Part shown: piece by piece, positions 25,868 to 33,615 of the stretch
Layout: every line of letters begins with the position of its first letter
Numbering within the stretch: position 1 is the stretch's first letter
Source: Flavobacterium macacae
GTDB taxonomy: Bacteria > Bacteroidota > Bacteroidia > Flavobacteriales > Flavobacteriaceae
NCBI RefSeq assembly: GCF_003865365.1
Contig: NZ_RQVR01000010.1
Location: forward strand, 62,322-126,321
Direction: 5' to 3'
Length of the DNA stretch: 64,000 nt
The notes under the pieces: generated by a model
What the model was told of the DNA's origin: nothing
What the model saw: the letters and a program-made list of their open reading frames with translations, nothing else
Database searches by the model: none
Made by a program: the position numbers and the translations under genes

Positions 25868-26767
25868 ATGGAAGATCCGCAAAGCCCCTTCACGATCCAG
25901 GATGCCAGGTCCGTCGACATGGTCGGATACCTTCAGTCGATCGGTTTTGAACCGGTCAGGATCAGGGGTGCAAATCACTGGTACCTCTCCCCGCTGCGTA
26001 CCGAAAACGATCCCTCCTTCAAGGTCGACCAAAGGCTCAACCTTTGGTACGATCACGGGCTTGGAAAGGGCGGGACGCTGATCGATTTTGGAATGCTTTA
26101 CCACGGCTGTACATTGCGCGAAATGCTGCACCTGCTGTCAGGAAATGGGGTCGAACCAAAGGGCGTTTTCAGGCAACCCTCACGTACTGAAAATGACGAC
26201 GCCGGGATCAAGGTTTCCAGTGCGCATCCGATCCGTTCGCCATCGCTTCTACGCTATCTGGAACAGCGCAGGATACCCCAGGATATCGCCGCTGAATTTT
26301 GCGTCGAGGTACGTTATGAACTCAATCAAAAAACCTATTATGGCATCGGCTTCAGGAACGATATGGGAGGATATGAAATCCGCAATCCGTACTTCAAATC
26401 GGGAAGCTCCCCCAAGGCAATTTCAACGGTTGAGAACGGCTCGGATTCGGTGTCGGTCTTTGAGGGATTCATGGATTTTCTTTCCTTCCGGGCGATGTTC
26501 AGGGGCAAACCCGAAAGCAACTGCGACTACCTAGTACTGAACTCCGTTTCCTTTTTCGAAAAGGCCCGTCCGTTCATGGAAAAACACGCCAGCATAAGGC
26601 TCTATCTCGACCTTGACCAGTCTGGAAAAGCGCACACGCTGCGGGCGCTATCCCTATGTTCCAAATACACCGACGCAAGTGCAGCCTACAAGGGCTACAA
26701 GGATCTGAACGAATACTGGGCAAGGGACGGAGACCAACGGAAAAAAAATATAGGCAGGCGGATCTGA
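25868..26767 (+). CDS. Toprim/primase-like protein of a mobilisable element
   Basis: A 299-residue protein. The N-terminus resembles the CHC2-type domain of DnaG-like primases in its Bacteroidetes form (NHWYLSPLRTENDPSFKVDQ, LWYDHGLGKGGTLIDFGML), though zinc-binding cysteines are missing. A Toprim-like part follows: VSVFEGFMDFLSF with the Glu (about residue 200) and RLYLDLDQSGKA with the acidic DxD pair (about 240). Such proteins sit beside mob genes in Bacteroidetes elements and are thought to prime DNA synthesis after transfer. It begins the plus-strand mobilisation cluster. Confidence 0.78.
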   Translation: MEDPQSPFTIQDARSVDMVGYLQSIGFEPVRIRGANHWYLSPLRTENDPSFKVDQRLNLWYDHGLGKGGTLIDFGMLYHGCTLREMLHLLSGNGVEPKGVFRQPSRTENDDAGIKVSSAHPIRSPSLLRYLEQRRIPQDIAAEFCVEVRYELNQKTYYGIGFRNDMGGYEIRNPYFKSGSSPKAISTVENGSDSVSVFEGFMDFLSFRAMFRGKPESNCDYLVLNSVSFFEKARPFMEKHASIRLYLDLDQSGKAHTLRALSLCSKYTDASAAYKGYKDLNEYWARDGDQRKKNIGRRI

Positions 26768-26849
26768 TGTGGCTGCGGCCAGCTCTGAACCCTTACGGAA
26801 AAGGCAGGTCGATTAGAAATATGAGTGCCTTTCTAAATCACGTCAGCTC

Positions 26850-26910
26850 AAGGATTGCCACGTTCCTGCAATCGGCAAGATGTCCGGTTGTATCACAACC
26901 GAATCTTGCT
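26850..26910. other. Candidate oriT region (inverted repeats upstream of mobA)
   Basis: A nested inverted repeat lies 76 bp before mobA: AAGAT (26877-26881), CGGTTGT (26885-26891), a 3-nt loop, ACAACCG (26895-26901) and ATCTT (26903-26907). A second pairing, TTGCC with GGCAA, lies just to the left (about 26855-26878). Relaxase recognition sites typically sit here, next to the relaxosome genes. The nick position cannot be read. Confidence 0.42.
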
Positions 26911-26985
26911 GCCTTTCACTCGGGACTCGTGGGCAGAGCCATATTCAAAATTAAAACCTACCCATCCTGCTAAAATGACACAACC

Positions 26986-27375
26986 ATGGAAGACCAGCAA
27001 AACAACCGCACAAAATGGCTGCATGTAAGGCTTAAGCCTGAAGAATTTGAAAAGTTGCAGAAAAGATTCCGCAGATCGGCCTGCCTGAAGATGAGCGATT
27101 TTCTCAGGAGACACCTTATGAAGAAGCCCCTGATAAACAATTACAGGAATCGATCACTGGATGATTTCATGGATGAAATGATCATACTCAGGAAGGAACT
27201 GAACGCCATCGGCAACAACCTGAACCAGACAGTGAAGAGACTCCATACGCTCAACCAGATTCATGAGTTCCGACAGTGGCTGACCGCATACGAATTGGAG
27301 AAAAGGATCCTTTCCAACAAGATCGATGATATTAAAAAACGCATCCAAAACATTGCCGAAAAATGGTTGCAATAA
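26986..27375 (+). CDS. mobA: Mobilisation accessory protein MobA (relaxosome, RHH-like)
   Basis: A 129-residue protein. The N-terminal RTKWLHVRLKPEEFEKLQKRFRRS and LKMSDFLRRHLM fit the ribbon-helix-helix-like start of Bacteroidetes MobA/MobC relaxosome proteins. The centre has the IGNNLNQTVKRLHTLN signature shared by this group, followed by a coiled C-terminus. It binds oriT DNA and assists the relaxase. It overlaps mobB by 13 bp, indicating translational coupling. Confidence 0.82.
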   Translation: MEDQQNNRTKWLHVRLKPEEFEKLQKRFRRSACLKMSDFLRRHLMKKPLINNYRNRSLDDFMDEMIILRKELNAIGNNLNQTVKRLHTLNQIHEFRQWLTAYELEKRILSNKIDDIKKRIQNIAEKWLQ

Positions 27376-28679
27376 TTAATACGGGGCACTCTCTGCGTGG
27401 TATTTTCAACTACAATGAGAAGAAGGTCCGAAGCGGCCAGGCCGAGTGCATCGGGCAGGGAAATTACCCTGCGGATATCGAAAAGATGGGTCCCGAAATG
27501 AAGCTCAGAAGGCTTACAAAGCAAGCCGAATTGAACCAGAATGTAACGCGCAACAGCGTCCACATTTCGCTTAATTTTGATACTTCCGAGACACATATCT
27601 CAAAGGAGAAACTCATGGCCATCGCCGATACCTACATGGAGGGAATCGGGTTTGCAAAACAGCCCTATCTGGTCTATCAGCATCACGATTCCGGCCATCC
27701 ACACATCCACATCGTCTCGGTCAAGATCGGACCCGACGGAAAGCGGATCGACATGCAGAACATCGGCCGTAACCAATCCGAAACGGCACGCAAGGAGATT
27801 GAAAAATCCTTTGGGCTCGTGGTAGCCGGTGACCACCATGATCGTGAAAGATATGAACTCAGCCCGATCGATTCTGCAGTGGTGAAGTATGGCACAAGGG
27901 ATACCAAAAGGGCCCTGTCGGCTGTACTACGTCAGGTACTTCCGCACTACCAGTACGGGAGCCTGGCGGAGCTCAATGCCGTGCTGAACCTTTACAACGT
28001 TTCGGCAACCCAGGGCAGCGAAGATTCAAGGATCTTCCGACACAATGGGATCGTATACCAGGTCAACGGCGAGGACAAGAAACCGGTAGGTGTTGCGGTA
28101 AAGGCAAGCAGCTTTTTCATGAAGCCAACCATGAAATATCTTGCCCGCAGGTTCGAAGAAGGCAGGGTCTCAAGGACTGTGCATTCCAAAAGGATCAAAA
28201 ATGCCCTGGACGTCCAGTTACTTACCCCAGGCACGACTAATTTTCCAAAGATGGTCGCCTCGTTGAAGGCGCTCGGCATTACCGTTGTAGAGCGCAGAAA
28301 TGCATCGGGATTGCTGTATGGTATCACCTACGTAGACCACACCTCCAAATGTGTCTTCAACGGCAGCGCTCTTGGCAAGAAATATAGCGCCAAGGCCATT
28401 GTGCAAAGGTGTGGCGAAGAAGCAGAAATGACAGGAAACCGGACCCTGTCACGTGCCACTGCGCACGGATCCAAAAGCACTACGCCTGAGGGAGAAAAAT
28501 TAAAAAATCAAAAAGAGTCTGTACCTGTTGCCGCAACAATCGGTCCGAGGATACCGCCCGCAGATTTGAAAATATTGGATGCCTTGATTGATCCTGAATA
28601 TGACAGCGAATACCTTCCAAGGGAACTGAAGGGCAGGAAAAAAAAGAAAAAAAAGAGAGGCGGCATGGACGGCAATTAA
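27363..28679 (+). CDS. mobB: MobB relaxase (MOBP-type mobilisation nickase)
   Basis: A 438-residue protein. The relaxase domain lies at the N-terminus: IFNYNEKKV (candidate catalytic Tyr near residue 17-18), VTRNSVHISLNFDTSE (motif II-like) and LVYQHHDSGHPHIHIVSVKI, the HxH metal-binding motif at about residues 115-120. A lysine-rich C-terminal tail (GRKKKKKKRGG) may bind DNA. It nicks oriT and leads the single strand into a helper conjugation channel. It sits between mobA and mobC in the usual order. Confidence 0.88.
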   Translation: MVAIINTGHSLRGIFNYNEKKVRSGQAECIGQGNYPADIEKMGPEMKLRRLTKQAELNQNVTRNSVHISLNFDTSETHISKEKLMAIADTYMEGIGFAKQPYLVYQHHDSGHPHIHIVSVKIGPDGKRIDMQNIGRNQSETARKEIEKSFGLVVAGDHHDRERYELSPIDSAVVKYGTRDTKRALSAVLRQVLPHYQYGSLAELNAVLNLYNVSATQGSEDSRIFRHNGIVYQVNGEDKKPVGVAVKASSFFMKPTMKYLARRFEEGRVSRTVHSKRIKNALDVQLLTPGTTNFPKMVASLKALGITVVERRNASGLLYGITYVDHTSKCVFNGSALGKKYSAKAIVQRCGEEAEMTGNRTLSRATAHGSKSTTPEGEKLKNQKESVPVAATIGPRIPPADLKILDALIDPEYDSEYLPRELKGRKKKKKKRGGMDGN

Positions 28680-28698
28680 CGTTTAAAAATATGAAAAT

Positions 28699-30681
28699 AT
28701 GCAGACCGGGGAAAACGAACAGGCACTCAGAAAGATACTGGATATGACAAGGCTGATAGCCATAACCATACTGGTGATCCACTTTTATTTCTTTTGCTAT
28801 GCTGCCTTCAGCCAGTGGCAGCTGACCACAATGATTACAGACAAGATACTTGGAAATATCCAGAAGACCGGGCTCCTGAGCGGCTTCCACAAATCAAAAC
28901 TTTTTGCCCTGGTTTTCCTTGCCATCTCGCTTATCGGAGCCAAAGGCAAGAAGAACGAAAAGCTAAACTACCAGGTAGCGTCCGCCTATCTGTTTACAGG
29001 GTTGCTGGTATATTTCATAAGCAGCCTTGTGCTCAAAATCGACATGGGATTCCGGCCGGCTGCACTGCTCTACATATTACTCTGCTCCGCCGGTTTCCTG
29101 CTGGTGCTGACCGGGGGCACCCTGCTCTCCCGTATCATCAGGAATCGTCTCAATAGCAATGATGTATTCAACCGGGAGAATGAGACTTTCCCACAGGAAG
29201 AACGGTTGCTGGAAAATGAATATTCAATCAACCTCCCGGCACAGTACAGGCTTAAGGACAAGACCCGCAAGAGCTGGATCAATATCATCAATCCGTTCAG
29301 GGCCTTGATGGTTCTCGGAACACCTGGGTCGGGAAAATCATACTTCGTAATCCGCCACGTGATCACCCAGCATATACGCAAGGGATTTACCATGTTCGTA
29401 TACGATTTCAAGTTCGACGACCTTTCCAAAATTGCATACAATACATGGCTGCAAAACCAGCATTGCTACCAGAAGCCGCCTAGGTTCTTCATCATCAATT
29501 TTGACGACCTCGCGCGGACGCACCGTTGCAATCCGCTTGAGCCTTCCGCCATGAGCGATATCACAGATGCGGCCGAATCCGCCAGGACAATCCTGCTTGG
29601 CCTGAGCAGGGAGTGGATCAAGCGCCAGGGGGATTTCTTTGTGGAGTCGCCGATCAATTTCCTGACCGCGATCATATGGTATCTCCGCAGGTACAAGGAC
29701 GGGCTTTTCTGTACCCTGCCGCATGTCATCGAGCTGATGCAGGCCGACTACGACGACCTCTTCACATTGCTGCGTACCGAGAAGGAGATCGAGGTACTCA
29801 TCAACCCGTTTGTCAATGCCTATCTAAACGATGTCATGGAGCAGCTCGAAGGACAGATCGCATCGGCCAAGATCGCAATGGCGAGGCTTTCCTCACCACA
29901 GCTCTACTACGTGCTTTCTGGTAACGATTTCACTCTCGACATCAACAATCCTGAAGATCCTAAGATTGTCTGCATGGGCAACAATCCACAGAAGATACAG
30001 ATCTATGGAGCAGTGCTCTCGCTCTTTGTAAGCAGGCTCGTCAAGCAGGTTAACCAGAAGGGCAAGCTCAAAAGCAGCCTGATATTCGACGAGTTTCCGA
30101 CAATCTATCTCAACAACATGGACAGCCTGATCGCTACCGCCAGAAGCAACAAGGTCGCCACCTGCCTGGGCATACAGGACTTCAGCCAGCTGCGCAAGGA
30201 CTACGGCCGCGAGCAGGCCGATGTCATTATGAATATTACCGGAAACATTGTCAGCGGACAAGTGACCGGCGATACCGCAAAGCAGCTTTCGGAAAGGTTC
30301 GGGAAGATCATGCAGGACCGGGAATCGCTCTCAATAAACAGCGCCGATACCTCCATCAGCCGCTCGAAGCAACTTGAATCCGCCGTCCCGCCCTCGAAGA
30401 TCTCTGCGCTGAGTTCCGGCGAATTTGTCGGGATGGTCGCCGATGATCCGGATATGAAGATAGCACTCAAGACATTCCATTGCGACATCCTAAACGACCA
30501 CCAATCCCTGAAGAGCGAACAGGACGGCTACCGCGAGATCGAGGTTATCCGCAGGATAGACAACAGCATGGTCCAGCACAACTACCTGCAGGTAAAGGCA
30601 GACATACAGGAGATAATCCAATCGGAAATGGAACGCCTGCTTGCCGACCCTGCATTATCCTATCTCGTTATCAGGAAATAG
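28699..30681 (+). CDS. mobC: MobC/TraG-type coupling protein (VirD4-like ATPase)
   Basis: A 660-residue protein. Four N-terminal membrane helices lie within residues 1-150. The ATPase domain follows: Walker A LGTPGSGKSYFV (about residue 210), Walker B SLIFDEFPTIYL (about 460), then a region typical of TraG/TraD family proteins (TARSNKVATCLGIQDFSQLRKDYG). It links the relaxosome to a type IV secretion channel. A full set of Tra channel genes is absent here, so the element would be mobilisable rather than self-transmissible. Confidence 0.88.
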   Translation: MQTGENEQALRKILDMTRLIAITILVIHFYFFCYAAFSQWQLTTMITDKILGNIQKTGLLSGFHKSKLFALVFLAISLIGAKGKKNEKLNYQVASAYLFTGLLVYFISSLVLKIDMGFRPAALLYILLCSAGFLLVLTGGTLLSRIIRNRLNSNDVFNRENETFPQEERLLENEYSINLPAQYRLKDKTRKSWINIINPFRALMVLGTPGSGKSYFVIRHVITQHIRKGFTMFVYDFKFDDLSKIAYNTWLQNQHCYQKPPRFFIINFDDLARTHRCNPLEPSAMSDITDAAESARTILLGLSREWIKRQGDFFVESPINFLTAIIWYLRRYKDGLFCTLPHVIELMQADYDDLFTLLRTEKEIEVLINPFVNAYLNDVMEQLEGQIASAKIAMARLSSPQLYYVLSGNDFTLDINNPEDPKIVCMGNNPQKIQIYGAVLSLFVSRLVKQVNQKGKLKSSLIFDEFPTIYLNNMDSLIATARSNKVATCLGIQDFSQLRKDYGREQADVIMNITGNIVSGQVTGDTAKQLSERFGKIMQDRESLSINSADTSISRSKQLESAVPPSKISALSSGEFVGMVADDPDMKIALKTFHCDILNDHQSLKSEQDGYREIEVIRRIDNSMVQHNYLQVKADIQEIIQSEMERLLADPALSYLVIRK

Positions 30682-30993
30682 TCCAGCTCTAATAATGGCA
30701 ACCTAGACGCCTCTGGCACCGTTACCCGCCTTTCTCCTGTTGTCATCTGCTTTTCCACCGCCGGCTTCTACTTCCTTCCGTTATGCACCGATGCTGCATG
30801 CAGATCTGAGTATTGGCGTCGGAGACTCTTTTTTTTGTCTAATTCCATCACAAATTTCGGCATCGCGCAGCGGTTCGCTGCAAAAAATTCCCCCATAAAT
30901 TCACCGGCTCGCGGTGCTTTATTGCGTTGCTTTTTGCGCTTGCTTGCCCAATGCCGTGGCAGTTCCATAATTAAACCTTAAAAAATAGAAATT
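30682..30993. other. Gap upstream of radC; no confident gene
   Basis: A 312-bp gap between the coupling protein and the RadC gene. A minus-strand frame of 66 codons (30768-30968), very basic at its N-terminus, fills much of it, but I cannot support it as a gene. A stretch with small inverted repeats (agcggttcgct, ccggctcgcgg) lies at 30870-30915. It probably carries the radC promoter. Confidence 0.35.
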
Positions 30994-31464
30994 ATGGAAA
31001 AGTTATCGAAAACAGAAAACTGGCTTGCAGTATCAGAAATACAGCTTTCCTATAGGACTTCGGTCAGAACGTCAGAACGTCCAAAGATCAGTTCCTCGGC
31101 CTCGGCCTACCAGATCCTGCTGCACGCATGGAATCCCGACAATATCGAATTTGTCGAGCAGTTCAAGATCCTGCTGATGAACAAGGGCAACAAGGTCCTT
31201 GGAATCTACGAAGTATCCACGGGAGGCATCAGTGGTACGGTGGTTGACCTGCGGCTGATATTTGCGGCCGCGCTCAAGGCCAATGCCACAGGCATCATCA
31301 TGGCCCACAACCATCCGTCGGGGAACCTTACCGCAAGCGAGGCCGATCGCGATATTACCAGGAAGGTAAGCCAGGCAGGAAAATTGCTCGACATAGCGGT
31401 TCTGGACCACCTGATTATAAGTCCGGAGGGTTATTACTCGTTCGCTGACCAGGGGGCCCTTTAG
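30994..31464 (+). CDS. radC: RadC-family JAB-domain protein
   Basis: A 156-residue protein consisting of the RadC C-terminal JAB/MPN-like domain without the N-terminal helix-hairpin-helix part of chromosomal RadC. The metal-site motif MAHNHPSGNLTASEAD (about residues 102-117) is intact, followed by LDHLIISPEGYYSFAD. Short RadC proteins are very common on mobile elements of Bacteroidota; their biochemical role is unsettled. It lies between mobC and the Wadjet operon, suggesting that the whole block travels together. Confidence 0.88.
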   Translation: MEKLSKTENWLAVSEIQLSYRTSVRTSERPKISSSASAYQILLHAWNPDNIEFVEQFKILLMNKGNKVLGIYEVSTGGISGTVVDLRLIFAAALKANATGIIMAHNHPSGNLTASEADRDITRKVSQAGKLLDIAVLDHLIISPEGYYSFADQGAL

Positions 31465-31547
31465 GCCCCTTTTTTGGGAAGTGCCGGATAGGTGCCCTCG
31501 AAGCTGCAAATGCTTCGGACAGTGTATATTAATTTGTTAAAATTGCA

Positions 31548-31555
31548 TATATTTG
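31548..31555 (+). promoter_or_regulatory. -7-type promoter box upstream of jetA
   Basis: TATATTTG matches TAnnTTTG exactly and lies about 43 bp before the chosen jetA start. A well-spaced TTTG -33 box is not evident; the nearest, at 31533, is too close. It suggests the Wadjet operon has its own promoter. Confidence 0.4.
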
Positions 31556-31597
31556 ATCACAGATTCCACATGTGTGGCTATCTGCACCCGCAAGCAA

Positions 31598-32968
31598 ATG
31601 AGTCTAGACCTCCAAAATGTACTTCAATATTACGAGCCCCTGCTACCGTCAAGGGAAGATGGCATGGTGGTGTTCCTACTGAACCATAAAATCATCGAGG
31701 GTGAGATAGACGAACAATTCACCTACGGTGATTTCAAGCAGGCAGTAAGGCAAACCGCCGACCTGGGGTCCTGGACCGTGCCGCACTCTGAGGCCGTCCT
31801 GAAAAACCTGCTCAATTATTTTATTGAACGCCCCCCCGACCAGAAACAGCGTTACAAGCTGACCGAATACGCCCTGAAATTCATCGCGATGGTCGACCAG
31901 AAACTGAACAATCCGTACAGAAAGTTTCCGCTACGTGAAAGTTTTGAGCGCTACACCAGCTTCAACGCCGGCGAGATTCAGACCATCAGCCAGTTCGAGA
32001 GCTGGTTCCAGCAGGGATTTAACAACACCACCAAGCAAAGCATAATTGATCACCTTGAGGCGCTCAAGGACGATGTCAACCAGTCCATAAAGGACCTGAA
32101 CCTGCTTCTCTATAACGAAAGCGAAGATATCCTGGAAACCATTTCGGAATTTACAGAAATCTTCAAGGGATTGAATGAGAAGACCGAAGAGATCCGCGAC
32201 ACCCTGCGTCTGGGCAACAATCTGGAAAGGGAAATCAATGCCGTGGTAAACTATTTCTACGAGCGCGCTGATTCCTTCCAGCCCGGAAGCCAGGTAACCG
32301 GCACGGATTACCTGCAGGCCATGGAGGACTACCGTAAGTCCGAATCCATCCAAAGGGAGGTGCGGAATTTCTTCCTGGTGATCGACTCAAAGATTGGCCA
32401 GCTCAGGGAAAAGATCATATTTGCAAGCAACAAACTGAACGACCTGCAGCACAACTTCCGTTACCAGAGCAATTACAAGCTCAACATCAAGCGGTTTTTG
32501 GACTTTGTACTGTCCGAAGCCGGCTACTCCAAGGATGGTCCAGTAATGCCCGCAGGATTTCCTGTCAAGTCGATACCTTCGGAAAAGTTCAAGTATACCA
32601 TCGTGCACTACCTGGAAGTGTTTTTCCCTATCAGGAAGATGGTACAGCAGCTTCCCCTGGACAGGGAGTACCAGCACGCGGAAAGGAAAAAGATAGAGAA
32701 GGAAATTACGCGACAGCAGCGCATTGCGGCGCTTGTGTCCCACTACAAGCAAAAGCTGCAGCAGGCAAAGGAGATGGACTTCACCAAGGAGTTCCATGCG
32801 ATGCTGGAACAGGACGGTGATGTTGAAGTCGCAATCAACGTGAGCTACGAAATGGTAATATTCGCACACAACTCAAAGGAATTCAAACTGATAATCGACC
32901 CAGGACTTCTGGCAAGCTCGGGTGCAACCAACATACAATCATGGCAGACGAACATCATTCAAAAGTAG
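31598..32968 (+). CDS. jetA: Wadjet subunit JetA (kleisin-like, MukF/MksF-type)
   Basis: 456 residues from the ATG at 31598; the frame opens at 31553, but the first 15 codons look non-coding. It is mostly helical: an N-terminal part with YKLTEYALKFIAMVDQKL looks like a winged-helix region, then long helices (EREINAVVNYFYERADSF). The identification rests on length, the predicted helical build and its place as first of four overlapping genes with unmistakable JetC and JetD. In Wadjet the kleisin JetA bridges the SMC dimer and recruits JetB. The type (I, II or III) is not assigned. Confidence 0.8.
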   Translation: MSLDLQNVLQYYEPLLPSREDGMVVFLLNHKIIEGEIDEQFTYGDFKQAVRQTADLGSWTVPHSEAVLKNLLNYFIERPPDQKQRYKLTEYALKFIAMVDQKLNNPYRKFPLRESFERYTSFNAGEIQTISQFESWFQQGFNNTTKQSIIDHLEALKDDVNQSIKDLNLLLYNESEDILETISEFTEIFKGLNEKTEEIRDTLRLGNNLEREINAVVNYFYERADSFQPGSQVTGTDYLQAMEDYRKSESIQREVRNFFLVIDSKIGQLREKIIFASNKLNDLQHNFRYQSNYKLNIKRFLDFVLSEAGYSKDGPVMPAGFPVKSIPSEKFKYTIVHYLEVFFPIRKMVQQLPLDREYQHAERKKIEKEITRQQRIAALVSHYKQKLQQAKEMDFTKEFHAMLEQDGDVEVAINVSYEMVIFAHNSKEFKLIIDPGLLASSGATNIQSWQTNIIQK

Positions 32969-33615
32969 ATTTTGCATTCCTGTCGGAGGAATTTGTTCAG
33001 CATCACTTCGCTGACCTTAACATTGAACTGCTCAGGGGCGCCCACATCCAGAAGGACGCCGTATACCTATACGCACTTCTTCAGGAAAAGGAAATACCGT
33101 TGCGGAATTATTACAGCTCGCTATATGGACTGGAACTCGTGCGTGACTTCAACGCAAATGAGACCTATTACTACCTGGATTTTACCGAGCAAGGTAAAGG
33201 CAAGCTCTCCAGGCAGCAAAGGCACCGCGAACTCACCCCCCTGAATATCGTCATGGGCATACTTTTGCTGAAGATGTATTACGACAAATATTTTGAATAT
33301 CAGAAGATGATACAGTGGACCGATATCGAGCAGCAGATTAGCGATTCCGAAAACAGTGCCCAGCTCAAATCTGTCTTTTTCGAGCAGGTGCGTGAGTTCT
33401 ACTCCGAGGCGGAATGGCTGCTGGTGCGCAAACGCATAACCGGATGCCTGAGGGAGTTCGAAAACCTGGGCTGGATTACACGCAGCCCTTCGCATAGCCC
33501 CGAAGAGTTAGCATTCACCATCAGGGAAAGCATACACAGGTTTGCCAAATTATACGAAAAGGAACTGGTGCACTTCGACGACTTTGTGGCCGCCTATCTA
33601 AAACAATCAAAATGA
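32941..33615 (+). CDS. jetB: Wadjet subunit JetB (KITE-like, MukE/MksE-type)
   Basis: A 224-residue protein that begins inside the 3' end of jetA (28-bp overlap) and overlaps jetC by 4 bp. Small and acidic, with helix and winged-helix pattern (LLKMYYDKYFEYQKMIQWTDIEQQI, WLLVRKRITGCLREFENLGWITRS), as expected of DUF4194-like/MksE proteins that dimerise on the kleisin. No catalytic motif is expected. Position and coupling strongly support the assignment. Confidence 0.82.
   Translation: MADEHHSKVDFAFLSEEFVQHHFADLNIELLRGAHIQKDAVYLYALLQEKEIPLRNYYSSLYGLELVRDFNANETYYYLDFTEQGKGKLSRQQRHRELTPLNIVMGILLLKMYYDKYFEYQKMIQWTDIEQQISDSENSAQLKSVFFEQVREFYSEAEWLLVRKRITGCLREFENLGWITRSPSHSPEELAFTIRESIHRFAKLYEKELVHFDDFVAAYLKQSK

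Noticed and set aside
25868-30681. Self-transmissible conjugative transposon
   Set aside because: Only mobilisation genes are seen; no Tra/T4SS channel genes or integrase are present in the window.
30768-30968. Basic 66-codon minus-strand frame before radC
   Set aside because: No recognisable family, opposite strand to the operon; noted only as part of the gap.
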